This document shows, piece by piece, positions 17,739 through 26,478 of a DNA stretch of 64,000 nt (position 1 is its first letter; each line of letters opens with the position of its first letter). A model generated the notes under the pieces. That model worked only from the letters and a program-made list of their open reading frames with translations. It was not told where the DNA came from and did not search any database. A program made the translations under genes and the position numbers. The DNA is from Paeniglutamicibacter antarcticus (GTDB lineage: Bacteria > Actinomycetota > Actinomycetes > Actinomycetales > Micrococcaceae). The stretch covers positions 186,001 to 250,000 of the forward strand of contig NZ_CZJT01000103.1 in NCBI RefSeq assembly GCF_900010755.1, read 5' to 3'.

Positions 17739-18146
17739 GTGGGAGCATGGGACGCCTCGGCTTTTGGCAATGACGACGCCGCTGATTTCTTGTTCGAGTT
17801 TGATGATGCCCACACCGTGGCTCAGGTTGTTCCGATCCTTGAGGACGCCTTGGACACGGTGTTGGAGGCGACCGATGAGATTGAATCTGCCGATGGTTCC
17901 GTTGGGGTAGCTGCCGCTGCGCTCGTGGTCGCTTGGTCGTCACCGAAAATGCTGGGAAACGCAATACTCGCCCCTTGGCCGCGGACCGCCAAGGCCCTGC
18001 CAGAACACCTCGTGGCAAAGGCATCAAGGGTGCTGGGCCGGATGCTTGAGCCCCAGGGAAATGAGCTGGCCGAGTTGTGGGAAGAAGCTGAAAGTTTCTC
18101 CGAGTTTGAGGCTGAAATATCGCGCTGGCGCTCACCTCTGGTTTAG
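17739..18146 (+). CDS. DUF4259 domain protein
   Basis: The 135-residue protein begins (V/M)GAWDASAFGNDDAADFLFEF, the characteristic N-terminus of DUF4259, and continues with a helical region. Function is unknown; relatives are scattered single-domain cytosolic proteins. The GTG at 17739 is chosen because the family start GAWxxxxFxNDxAxDF follows immediately and TGGGGAG lies about 8 nt upstream. Earlier in-frame codons give no family similarity. Confidence 0.8.
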   Translation: MGAWDASAFGNDDAADFLFEFDDAHTVAQVVPILEDALDTVLEATDEIESADGSVGVAAAALVVAWSSPKMLGNAILAPWPRTAKALPEHLVAKASRVLGRMLEPQGNELAELWEEAESFSEFEAEISRWRSPLV

Positions 18147-18226
18147 CCGCAGCATCCTCACCACACGTCAACAACACCCGTGCAGCGGACCGGCCAGATG
18201 GCCACACAAACCTAGGAGAACCACGC

Positions 18227-18700
18227 ATGACCAGTCCTGATCTTCATTCGTGGTCCACCGCCCAAGGCACCCACCGAAAATCGGAAGTTTCCACCGTTAT
18301 CGGCCACGGGGATGAAGTGTGGAATCGCGTGTCGGTTGATATTTTGCGATGGAAAGTAAAAACCGCCAGTGGCTTCACCGTGAGTTCTTCCGCCACGGTT
18401 GCAGCAGGTGACCGAGTGCAAATTGTCGCTGGCGCCCTTGGCGTGAGGGTGGTCGAACCGGTTGAGGTGCTCCGCGTGGTCCAAGCCCCGGACCGTGTTG
18501 GGTTTTCATACCGCACCCTGCCGGGCCACCCGGTCCACGGCGAAGAAGCCTTCATTGTTGATCGTGTCGGCGATCAAGTCCGTCTGACGATTCGTTCGCT
18601 CACCCGCGCGGCACCCCAGCAACCATGGCGGGCACTTTTTCCGCTGCTCTTGATAGTTCAAAAAGTTGTTCGTCGAAGGTATCTTCGCGCGCTGGGCTAA
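18227..18700 (+). CDS. DUF1990 family protein
   Basis: The 157-residue protein has the DUF1990 pattern: a region where an ordered W...G residue set precedes the ligand-like pocket (VWNRVSVDILRWKVKTASGF), then RVVEPVEVLRVVQAPDRVGFSYRTLPGHPVHGEEAFIVDRVGDQVRLTIRSLTRAA. These proteins resemble SRPBCC-like small-molecule-binding folds; function is unknown. A TAGGAGAA ribosome site precedes the ATG. The stop codon lies inside the left arm of the shared terminator. Confidence 0.78.
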   Translation: MTSPDLHSWSTAQGTHRKSEVSTVIGHGDEVWNRVSVDILRWKVKTASGFTVSSSATVAAGDRVQIVAGALGVRVVEPVEVLRVVQAPDRVGFSYRTLPGHPVHGEEAFIVDRVGDQVRLTIRSLTRAAPQQPWRALFPLLLIVQKVVRRRYLRALG

Positions 18701-18747
18701 GAAATGACGCGGCAAGGGGCTTTCAGTGCTTTGCAGCGTCATTTCTT
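18699..18747. terminator. Bidirectional terminator between DUF1990 gene and cydDC
   Basis: AAGAAATGACGC (18699-18710) pairs perfectly with GCGTCATTTCTT (18736-18747). It sits between the two converging genes and ends in T-rich bases on both strands. Confidence 0.75.
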
Positions 18748-18774
18748 GCGTGGCACTACGAGGCGCCAGATCAT

Positions 18775-21700
18775 TTAGGCATTGACCAAGCCTTTCGGCT
18801 TGAGCCTCGCAAGATCAACAACCCTGTCGGCGAGCGCTGCAACGGCCTCGTCGTGGGTGACAACCAGCACCGCACAGTCCTTGAGCGCGCCGCGTAGATC
18901 GGCCATGAGTTCGACGGCTTCATCGGCCCCGAGGTGGGCGGTGGGCTCGTCCAGCAGCAGTACCTTGGAACGGGCAACCAAGGCGCGTGCCACGGCAAGT
19001 CGCTGGCGTTGTCCGCCGGAGAGATGGTGGCCACCGGAGCCGATGCGTTCATCGAGTCCCCCGGGCAACACCTTGGCCCATGTCCCCAAACCCACCTGTT
19101 CCAGCACCGCGTTCAGTTCGCCATCGGTTGGCTGGTCTTCCAGTTCCCGGCCCAATCCAAGATTTGACCGGATCGAGGAATTGAAGAGGTGTGCCTCCTG
19201 CGGGCACCAGGAAACCGCAGCGAAGTCGGCGGGAGTCGCATCTTTCCACTGACCTTGGGCGTATTTGACCTGAACAGTGCCCGCAAGCGGGGGCAACGCA
19301 CCCAAGAAGGTGGCAAGCATGGTTGACTTGCCCGAACCTGACGGACCGGTGAGGCCAACCCAGCTCCCGGATTCAATGCCAACCTCGGCATTCTCAAAGA
19401 CAGGAAGGCCGCCTTCCCACCCTGAACTGACCTTGGATAGCCGGATGTCCATTGAATCACCCGGTGCTTCCGCACTCATCCGGGATTCCGGGTTATCGTC
19501 GGCATCCACTGGGTTGCCCCCTTCAAGGTTGACCCAAACACGTTTAAGCACATCATCGAGCTGTGGCAGTTGCTGCACGGAGGTCGCCGTATTTGCAATC
19601 GGTTCGCCGAGGGCAAGGAGCAATAGCCCTGCAACAGCAGCGGCTTCTCCCCCACTGGTTGTCACGGCAACTGCAAGCACCGCAGCCATCGCGGAGAGCA
19701 ACGCGGCACCACCCTGGGCCAGCCCTGCACCTCGGGAAGTAGCCCTCAATACTGCGGTGGCTTGTGCATCTTCGCGGGCGAATTCCGCCAAAGCCGTACC
19801 CGCTGCGTTGTTTGCGCGCAGGTCATCTGCGGCTCGCAACAGTGTGGGAACCCTGAATCCAAGCCAAATTCGGTGTTCACTCACGGCAATGGTGGTGCGC
19901 TTTTCGACTGCCAAAACCGCCAAGGGCAGCACGAGGAAGGCGAGCACTCCCAGCACCACGGCGATCCCCAAGGCCTGCGGCGCCCAGAATCCGATACCCA
20001 CGCTGACCACTAACCAGGTGGAGAATCCGGCAACCGGCGGAACCACTACGCGCGGGACCGCGTCACGGACCTCATCAACCTCTGCCACCAGGTGACCTAG
20101 GGCAGCTCCGGAGCGGGTGAGCTTTCCCCACATCTTGGGTTGGGCAACCAGTGCGTCCCAGAGGCGCTGGCGCAGGTTTCCGGAAAAACGAAGAACCGCG
20201 TCGTGGATTTTGAGTTGTTCGGCGTAGTGAAGCACCGCGCGGCCGAGACCGAAGGTGCGCACCCCGACGATGGCAACCATCAGGTGCAGCATGGGCGGCT
20301 GGTGGCTGGCGGTGACGATCAGCCAGCCTGAGATACCCGTTAGCCCAACACCGAAGAGGGCAGCGAGCGTTGCCAGTAACAACCCCAACCCCATGCCTCC
20401 ACGGAACCACGGCAGGGAACGCAGAAGTTTCCAGTGGGCGAGCGTGCGCCTGCCGGTAGGCGTTTGGCTTGTCCGCGCCATCGGCGCCACAGGAAGCACA
20501 GCCTCCGAGCCGTGGGCGGCTGCTGTGCCTTCGGGGTCGGTATGGCCGGTGCCGCGCAAGGTTGCGGCGAGGGCCCGGTCGTGGGTGGCCACGAGCAGTG
20601 CACAACTTGCCGAGAGTCGTTCGATGGCCACCCGGATGCGGGCTGCCGAAACCTCGTCAAGGTGGGCCGTTGGTTCGTCGGCCAGGACCAGTTCAATACC
20701 TGGATCTGCGGCAACGCGGGCCAGCACGCGGGCAACCGCCACACGGCGTAGCTCCCCCGGGCTGCAATCAACCAACTTGCGTTCGGTCAGGTGGGTGATG
20801 TTCGCGTCTTCGCACACCGAAGCGAATGCCCGCTGGCCCAAGGGGGTTCCCGCATGGAGCATGATCTCACCGCGCACGGTTTCCTCGGTGAACTGCGGGT
20901 GCTGGGAGATCCACGCGATGCGTTCGGGCCGCACGGCTACATTGCCGCCAACGGCACTGGTGCCAAGGTGCCCCAACACGGCATGAAGCAGCGTGCTCTT
21001 GCCGGTGCCACTGGCCCCGTCCAGCACGTGCACCTGCCCCGGTTTCAGCGTGAGGTTGAAGGAGTTCAGGACGGCTGCCTCGCGGTTTGCATGGCGCACC
21101 GTGAGGTTCGCGATTTCCAGGACGTTCCCGCGTGCAGGTGCCTGCGGCCAGGAGTGCAGCGGATCGGTGGCATCGGAGCCGAAAGTATCCCCCGCAATGA
21201 ACTTTTTGCTGCGTTCAAGTGCTTCAACGCCGTCTTCGGAGGCGTGGTAGGCGGCGCCGAGTTCGCGCAGCGGAAGATAGGCCTCGGGCGCCAGGATCAA
21301 GGCAATCAATCCGGCTTCGAGCCCCATGTGCCCGTAGACAAGCCGCACACCGATGAACACCGCAACAACCGCCACGGAAATGGTGGCAATCAGTTCAAGG
21401 GCAAGGCCCGAAAGAAAGGCTGTACGCAGCGTTTTCATGCTGCTTTCGCGATACCCCTCGGAGACCTGGGCCAATGCACGGCCCTTGCCCTTGGCCCGCC
21501 GCAAACCGATCAACGCCGGCAGACCCTGGGCAAGTTCAAGCAACTGGTTCGAGAGCCTGTCAAGGCCCGCGGCCGCTGCCTTGACCCGCTCAACCGTGTG
21601 CAAGCCGATCAGGATCATGAAGACCGGCACCAGCGGCAGCGTCAGCACAATGATCAGTGCCGAGACCCAGTCGGCAACCAACACCCGTACCACCACCATG

Positions 21701-22125
21701 ACCGGGATTACCATTGCGGCAACCACTGCCGGAAGGTACTTGGTGTAGTAGTTATCCAGCCCGTCCAGCCCGCGGCTGGCCAGGGCTGCAAGCGCCCCGT
21801 GTTCCGGTCGGGCTCCGCCACCGCCTGCATGTGCGGAAATCCCTGCTTCCATGAGCTGCCCGCGCAGCTTTTCCTTGGCGCCCAATCCTGCACGACGTGC
21901 AGCGAACTGGCTTCCCCAGACGGATCCAGCGCGCAACAGTGCGCCGACCAACCCCAGGGTCAGCAACCGCCGCACATCGGCGGTGCCGGAACCGGCAAGT
22001 TGGGCAATAGCCGTGGCCAGGGCATCGGCAAGCAGGATCAAGCCCACTGCCTTGATGGCCGCGAGCCCGGCGAGCGTCGCCAGGACAAGACGTGATCCGG
22101 TTCCTGCGGGCAATAGGGGTTTCAT
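18775..22125 (-). CDS. cydDC: CydD-CydC fused thiol-reductant ABC exporter
   Basis: The 1116-residue protein contains two complete ABC half-exporters in one chain. The first has about six membrane segments and an ATPase with Walker A GASGTGKST, signature CSPGELRR and Walker B LVLADEPTAHLD. The second has six more segments and an ATPase with GPSGSGKST, LSGGQRQRLAVARAL and VLLLDEPTAHLGAD. CydDC exports cysteine/glutathione-type thiols and is needed for assembly of haem d in cytochrome bd. In E. coli these are separate proteins; fusion is known in actinobacteria. It follows cydB after 79 bp. Confidence 0.92.
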   Translation of the reverse strand: MKPLLPAGTGSRLVLATLAGLAAIKAVGLILLADALATAIAQLAGSGTADVRRLLTLGLVGALLRAGSVWGSQFAARRAGLGAKEKLRGQLMEAGISAHAGGGGARPEHGALAALASRGLDGLDNYYTKYLPAVVAAMVIPVMVVVRVLVADWVSALIIVLTLPLVPVFMILIGLHTVERVKAAAAGLDRLSNQLLELAQGLPALIGLRRAKGKGRALAQVSEGYRESSMKTLRTAFLSGLALELIATISVAVVAVFIGVRLVYGHMGLEAGLIALILAPEAYLPLRELGAAYHASEDGVEALERSKKFIAGDTFGSDATDPLHSWPQAPARGNVLEIANLTVRHANREAAVLNSFNLTLKPGQVHVLDGASGTGKSTLLHAVLGHLGTSAVGGNVAVRPERIAWISQHPQFTEETVRGEIMLHAGTPLGQRAFASVCEDANITHLTERKLVDCSPGELRRVAVARVLARVAADPGIELVLADEPTAHLDEVSAARIRVAIERLSASCALLVATHDRALAATLRGTGHTDPEGTAAAHGSEAVLPVAPMARTSQTPTGRRTLAHWKLLRSLPWFRGGMGLGLLLATLAALFGVGLTGISGWLIVTASHQPPMLHLMVAIVGVRTFGLGRAVLHYAEQLKIHDAVLRFSGNLRQRLWDALVAQPKMWGKLTRSGAALGHLVAEVDEVRDAVPRVVVPPVAGFSTWLVVSVGIGFWAPQALGIAVVLGVLAFLVLPLAVLAVEKRTTIAVSEHRIWLGFRVPTLLRAADDLRANNAAGTALAEFAREDAQATAVLRATSRGAGLAQGGAALLSAMAAVLAVAVTTSGGEAAAVAGLLLLALGEPIANTATSVQQLPQLDDVLKRVWVNLEGGNPVDADDNPESRMSAEAPGDSMDIRLSKVSSGWEGGLPVFENAEVGIESGSWVGLTGPSGSGKSTMLATFLGALPPLAGTVQVKYAQGQWKDATPADFAAVSWCPQEAHLFNSSIRSNLGLGRELEDQPTDGELNAVLEQVGLGTWAKVLPGGLDERIGSGGHHLSGGQRQRLAVARALVARSKVLLLDEPTAHLGADEAVELMADLRGALKDCAVLVVTHDEAVAALADRVVDLARLKPKGLVNA

Positions 22126-22204
22126 GGGGTGGGATGTCTTGCTTTCTACGCGATTTGACTGGCTGCGCCGCCCGGTGCACCGGGCTCCGGGCGGCAGGGC
22201 CGGG

Positions 22205-23227
22205 CTAGACGATGGAAGTGACTACGTGCGCCTCGGGGATGTGCGCTTCGGTGATGCGCTTGCGGAACACCCAGTAGCTCCAGGCTTGGTAGGCCAGCAC
22301 CATCGGAATGCCAAATGCCGCCACGATGCTCATGAGCTTGAGCGTGTACGGGGTCGAGGAAGCGTTTGAGACCGTCAGGTTGTACGCAGCATCGATGGTC
22401 GAAGGCAACACATTCGGGTAGGCGGCCATAAAAATGGTTGCCACCCCGGCGACCAGGAACAAGCCCAGGCCGACGAAGGCAAACCCTTCACGGTGCTTCA
22501 GCGCGCTGATCCATGCGAAGACCAGGGCCGCCACAGCTAATGCCAGCGGGGCCACGGCAATCCAGCTGCTGTTGAGCAGCACCACGGCAACCGCCCAGGC
22601 TGCCAGCGGAAGCAGTGCCACGGGCAGCCAGCGTGCCAACAGCTTGCGGGAACGGACACGGATTTCGCCGTCGGTCTTCAGCGTCAGGAAGGAAAGTGCG
22701 TGGATCAAGCAGAAGGCCACCACGCCGATCCCGCCAAGCACCGCGTACATGTTGAACCACGCGAAGGCCCCGCCCACGCGGTCGCCGTTGGCGTTCAGCG
22801 GCAGACCGGTAGTGCTCAGTGCCAGCATGGCGCCGATGCCGAAGGCTGCAACGAATGATCCCAGGCAGATGGCCCAGTCCCACAAGTTCCGCGCCAAGCG
22901 CGTGTGTGCCTTGCCGCGGTACTCAAAGGCGACCGCTCGGAAGATCAGGGCCACCAGCACCAGCACCAGCGGCACGTAGAGCGCTGAGAACAGCGACGCA
23001 TACCAGTACGGGAACGCTGCGAAGGTTGCGCCGCCGGCCGTGAGCAGCCAAACCTCGTTGCCGTCCCAGACCGGGCCGACGGTGTTCAGCAGCACGCGGC
23101 GCTGCTTGTCGTCTTTTGCGAAGGTCTTCATGAGCATTCCGACGCCAAGGTCGAATCCCTCCAGGAAGAGGTAGCCGATCCAGAGCACGGCGATCAGGAT
23201 GAACCACAGGGTGGGTAGGAAATCCAC
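22205..23227 (-). CDS. cydB: Cytochrome bd ubiquinol/menaquinol oxidase subunit II
   Basis: The 340-residue membrane protein begins MDFLPTLWFILIAVLWIGYLFLEGFDLGVGML, the conserved CydB start with the GFDLGVG motif, and continues with about nine hydrophobic segments. It pairs with CydA in the high-affinity terminal oxidase that reduces oxygen to water without pumping protons. The start is a GTG preceded by GAGAGGAC. It lies 27 bp downstream of cydA. Confidence 0.95.
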   Translation of the reverse strand: MDFLPTLWFILIAVLWIGYLFLEGFDLGVGMLMKTFAKDDKQRRVLLNTVGPVWDGNEVWLLTAGGATFAAFPYWYASLFSALYVPLVLVLVALIFRAVAFEYRGKAHTRLARNLWDWAICLGSFVAAFGIGAMLALSTTGLPLNANGDRVGGAFAWFNMYAVLGGIGVVAFCLIHALSFLTLKTDGEIRVRSRKLLARWLPVALLPLAAWAVAVVLLNSSWIAVAPLALAVAALVFAWISALKHREGFAFVGLGLFLVAGVATIFMAAYPNVLPSTIDAAYNLTVSNASSTPYTLKLMSIVAAFGIPMVLAYQAWSYWVFRKRITEAHIPEAHVVTSIV

Positions 23228-23254
23228 GTTTTGTCCTCTCTTGAATCAGTGCGG

Positions 23255-24832
23255 TTAGTAGGCGAAGGAGAGCACGTCGTCGTCTTTCTTGTGCTCATCG
23301 CCGGGGTGTTCGGTAAGTTCGGGCATGGCCGCACCGACGCCGCCGCGGATGAATCGGGTCAAGAGGACCACTTCAACCACCAGCAGCACCGCGTAAACCA
23401 GGGTGAGCGTGATCAGCGAGAAGAGCATTTCCCCGGCACTGACGCCCGGGGACACTGCTGCCGCGGTGAACATGAAGACCTGGTCTATGCCTTCGAACGT
23501 CGGGTTCGGTGCCACCACGAAGGGCTGGCGGCCCATTTCGGTGAAGATCCAGCCGGCGGAGTTGGCTCCGAAGGGTGCCAGCATGCCGAAGAGTGCAAGA
23601 CGTGAGATCCATTTGTTCGCCGGGACGGTGCCCTTGCGGGTCAACCACAGGGCCACTGCGGCGGCTGCGGCGGAGAGTCCGCCGAGGGTGATCATCAGGC
23701 GGAAGCCCCAGTAGGTCACTGCCATGACGGGCACGTAGTTGATTTCGCTTCCTGCACGGTCGCCGTAGATCGGGTTGTCGGGCAGGTGCGTGCCGTACTT
23801 GGCCTGGTATTCGGGAACAAGGGTGTTGACGCCCTTGATTTCGGTCGTGAAGTCGTTGTTCGCAAGGAACGAGAGCAAGCCTGGCAGTTCCCAGACCGCA
23901 ACCACGTCGCCACACGTGGTTGCACTCGGGGAACTCAGGTTCCCGATGGACAGGACCGAAAAGCCGGTTCCGTCATGGCAGGCGGCCTCGGCGGCAGCCA
24001 TCTTCATGGGCTGCTGTTCAAACATCAGCTGGGCCTGCGCGTGGCCGGTGAAGGCAACGCCAATGAACGAAATCAAGGCGACGACTGCGCCGATGCGCAG
24101 GGACTTGATCCAGACCTGGTAATCAACCTTGTCGCGGTTCTTGCCGAGTTTCGCATCGGTGCCGACCACTACCTTGCCGTTTGCATCAACTGCGTCGATT
24201 CCCGCGGCACGGCGCTTGTGCAGGTGGTACCAGGAGATGCCGAGCAGGAACCCTCCGGCGACGGCAAAGGCGCCGAAGATGGTGTGCGGGAAAGTGACAA
24301 GTGCCGTGTTGTTGGTGAAGACGGCCCAGGCGTCCGTCATCACGGCCCGGCCGTTGACGATCTCGGTGCCCACCGGGTGCTGCATCCAGGAGTTTGCCAC
24401 CAGGATGAAGTAAGCGGAGAGAATCGTTGCCAGGGATGCGCACCAGATGGTGGCCAGGTGGATGCGCTTGGGCAAGCGGCCCCAGCCAAAGATCCACAGG
24501 CCCAGGAACGTCGATTCCACGAAGAACGCGAGGAGCGCTTCCATGGCCAGCGGGGCACCGAAGACATCACCCACGAAGCGGCTGTATTCACTCCAGGCCA
24601 TGCCGAACTGGAATTCCTGCACGATGCCGGTGGCAACACCCATGATGAAGTTGATGAGGAAGAGCTTTCCCCAGAACTTGGTCATGCGCAGGTATTCGTC
24701 CTTGCCCGTGCGGTGCCATGCGGTTTGCATGACCGCCACCACCAGCCCCAGGCCGATTGTCAGGGGAACCATCAGGAAGTGGTAAACGGTGGTGATGCCA
24801 AATTGCCATCTGGCGATTTCGAGCGGATCCAA
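23255..24832 (-). CDS. cydA: Cytochrome bd oxidase subunit I
   Basis: The 525-residue membrane protein binds haems b558, b595 and d and oxidises quinol. The N-terminal RWQFGITTVYHFLMVPLTIG holds the axial His18; FQFGMAWSEYSRFVGDVFGAPLAMEALLAFFVEST follows, and GRQPFVVAPNPTF is in the C-terminal part. The extracytoplasmic quinol loop is of the short type. The start codon is TTG at 24832 with GAAAGG about 7 nt upstream. It is the first gene of cydA-cydB-cydDC and diverges from a blaI-type gene across a shared operator region. Confidence 0.95.
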   Translation of the reverse strand: MDPLEIARWQFGITTVYHFLMVPLTIGLGLVVAVMQTAWHRTGKDEYLRMTKFWGKLFLINFIMGVATGIVQEFQFGMAWSEYSRFVGDVFGAPLAMEALLAFFVESTFLGLWIFGWGRLPKRIHLATIWCASLATILSAYFILVANSWMQHPVGTEIVNGRAVMTDAWAVFTNNTALVTFPHTIFGAFAVAGGFLLGISWYHLHKRRAAGIDAVDANGKVVVGTDAKLGKNRDKVDYQVWIKSLRIGAVVALISFIGVAFTGHAQAQLMFEQQPMKMAAAEAACHDGTGFSVLSIGNLSSPSATTCGDVVAVWELPGLLSFLANNDFTTEIKGVNTLVPEYQAKYGTHLPDNPIYGDRAGSEINYVPVMAVTYWGFRLMITLGGLSAAAAAVALWLTRKGTVPANKWISRLALFGMLAPFGANSAGWIFTEMGRQPFVVAPNPTFEGIDQVFMFTAAAVSPGVSAGEMLFSLITLTLVYAVLLVVEVVLLTRFIRGGVGAAMPELTEHPGDEHKKDDDVLSFAY

Positions 24833-24884
24833 GGCGAACCTTTCAACACTTATGCACTCGGGCTATCCGAGCCTAAACATCAAT

Positions 24885-24923
24885 TTCTACGCATCGTAGA
24901 AGTTCTTTCTACTCACTGTAGAA
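24885..24923. promoter_or_regulatory. Twin palindromic operators, probably for the BlaI-type repressor
   Basis: Two 17-bp inverted repeats share the architecture TTCTAC-N5-GTAGAA: TTCTACGCATCGTAGAA (24885-24901) and TTCTACTCACTGTAGAA (24907-24923). Their centres are 22 bp apart, about two helical turns, on the same face of the DNA. They lie 53 bp upstream of cydA and 109 bp upstream of the chosen blaI start. BlaI/MecI repressors bind short TACA/TGTA-like palindromes as dimers, so shared control is likely but untested. Confidence 0.7.
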
Positions 24924-25032
24924 CATTTCCGGCCAACACTGTAAACTGGAACCAGTGCGTGGTCCCATGGCAAACAAACCAAAGCCCTCGCATGAAACAA
25001 ATACCGGCTTTCGATTGTGTAAGGAATTTAGA

Positions 25033-25407
25033 TTGGCCACTCTTGGCGACCTTGAACGAGCAGTAATGGATCTCCTCTGGGACTCGTTGTCCCCCCTCAC
25101 GGCCAACGAACTACGCGACCAGCTCGCGGCACCCGGCGATGCCGAAGGTAAAGAACTCGCCGTAACCACAGTCCTGACGGTTCTTGCGCGTCTGGAAAAG
25201 AAGGGGCTTGTAGCCCGCGAACGCGATATCCGCCCGCACCGCTACACCTCTGTCGCCAGCCGAGAGGACCACACCGTCGGACTGATGAACGAAGCCCTTG
25301 GCACCGTCATGGACCGCGAAGCAGTATTGGCCCGCTTTATCGGCGGCATCTCCGCCGAAGAGGCGCAGTCACTGCGTCAACTCCTCGACACCCCACACAG
25401 CGTCTAA
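25033..25407 (+). CDS. BlaI/MecI/CopY-family winged-helix repressor
   Basis: The 124-residue protein is a penicillinase-repressor-type regulator. LATLGDLERAVMDLLWDSLSPLTANELRDQL begins the winged helix and AVTTVLTVLARLEKKGLVARERD includes the recognition helix and wing. The C-terminal half is a dimerisation region with helices. The start is a TTG at 25033 with AAGGA just upstream and the family-typical (M)ATLGDLERAVMD; an ATG at 24955 adds an unusual 26-residue extension. It forms a likely pair with the M56 peptidase 24 bp downstream. Confidence 0.88.
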   Translation: MATLGDLERAVMDLLWDSLSPLTANELRDQLAAPGDAEGKELAVTTVLTVLARLEKKGLVARERDIRPHRYTSVASREDHTVGLMNEALGTVMDREAVLARFIGGISAEEAQSLRQLLDTPHSV

Positions 25408-25431
25408 GCACTCTCCCGACAGCCGGGCAAC

Positions 25432-26391
25432 GTGCTGCTGACTTCATATCTTCTGGCGGGCTTGGCCATTCTTTTGGCATGGCCGATTCCCGTCGCGCTT
25501 TCGCGTGCCCGCTGGAGCACCCGCTCACCCTTTGCGGCCATGGTGCTGTGGCAGGCAATAGCGCTTGCCGGTGGCCTGTCGATGATCGGGGCGCTGTTGT
25601 TTTGGGGACTGAACCCCATGGGCAATACCCTCATCTCCTCCCTGGTCAGCGGAGTCAAGCTCGTCATGGGCGATCCGGACATCAACTCCCCCGGCACCGT
25701 GCACATCTTCGCCTTGAGCACAGCGGCCCTGCTCGGATTCCACTTGGTGCTAACGCTGATCCGCGCGGCTTGGCGCATTAGCCGCCAACGCGCACGCCAT
25801 CGGCACATCCTTTCGTTGCTCTCCGAAAAATCCCCGACGGACCCAAGTACATTGGTGTTGGACCATGAGACGCCTGTCGCCTACTGCCTTCCGAGCTTCT
25901 CGGGGTCCGTCACGGTTCTTTCCCGCGGACTGGTGCAACAGCTAAGTCCCGATGAATTGCGCGCAGTCATGGCACACGAACGAGCCCACCTGGATCAACG
26001 CCATGACCTGCTATTGCTCGCATTCACTTCTTGGAACGACGCACTCCCATGGCTTCCAACATCCAAGCTCTCGCTGGCCGCCGTGCAGGAACTCGTGGAG
26101 ATGCTCGCCGATGATGCTGCACTTCGCGAAGTTCCAGCTCCCACACTGCTGCGCGCCCTGCTATCGGTTGCTACGGGCGCACTTGGCACACCTGCAGAGA
26201 AGTCCACCTCCACCCCGCCACCCAGTTCGCCAGGCGGCCCCACCGAGGAGCTCTCCTCCCGCAGGCTCAAGCGCCTGCTCACCCCTACGGAACCGCTCAG
26301 AGCCTGGTCGCGCAACCTCATCATTGCCACAGCCATCATCCTCTTGGCGCTGCCGACAACCCTGGTGATAATCCCCGGCTTCTTCGAATAA
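25432..26391 (+). CDS. M56-family (BlaR1/MecR1-type) membrane metallopeptidase
   Basis: The 319-residue protein has hydrophobic segments at about 1-20, 37-60, 91-113 and 299-317 around a cytoplasmic zinc-peptidase domain. MAHERAHLDQRHD gives the HExxH zinc motif (His182, Glu183, His186), and Glu223 in EMLADDAA is the probable third ligand. In the BlaR1 system such peptidases respond to a signal and inactivate BlaI. It has no extracellular penicillin-binding sensor domain, so its signal must be different. It starts with GTG. Confidence 0.88.
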   Translation: MLLTSYLLAGLAILLAWPIPVALSRARWSTRSPFAAMVLWQAIALAGGLSMIGALLFWGLNPMGNTLISSLVSGVKLVMGDPDINSPGTVHIFALSTAALLGFHLVLTLIRAAWRISRQRARHRHILSLLSEKSPTDPSTLVLDHETPVAYCLPSFSGSVTVLSRGLVQQLSPDELRAVMAHERAHLDQRHDLLLLAFTSWNDALPWLPTSKLSLAAVQELVEMLADDAALREVPAPTLLRALLSVATGALGTPAEKSTSTPPPSSPGGPTEELSSRRLKRLLTPTEPLRAWSRNLIIATAIILLALPTTLVIIPGFFE

Positions 26392-26425
26392 AAAGCCCCT
26401 CGGAGCCCATTGGCCTGGTGCAGTT

Positions 26426-26467
26426 AAAAGTGTGGCGGGACCTCTTTCGGGGCCCCGCCACACTTTT
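26426..26467. terminator. Bidirectional terminator
   Basis: AAAAGTGTGGCGGG (26426-26439) pairs with CCCGCCACACTTTT (26454-26467). It serves the converging M56 and topoisomerase genes; A/T runs at both ends suit both directions. Confidence 0.85.
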
Positions 26468-26478
26468 ACGCCAACTGC

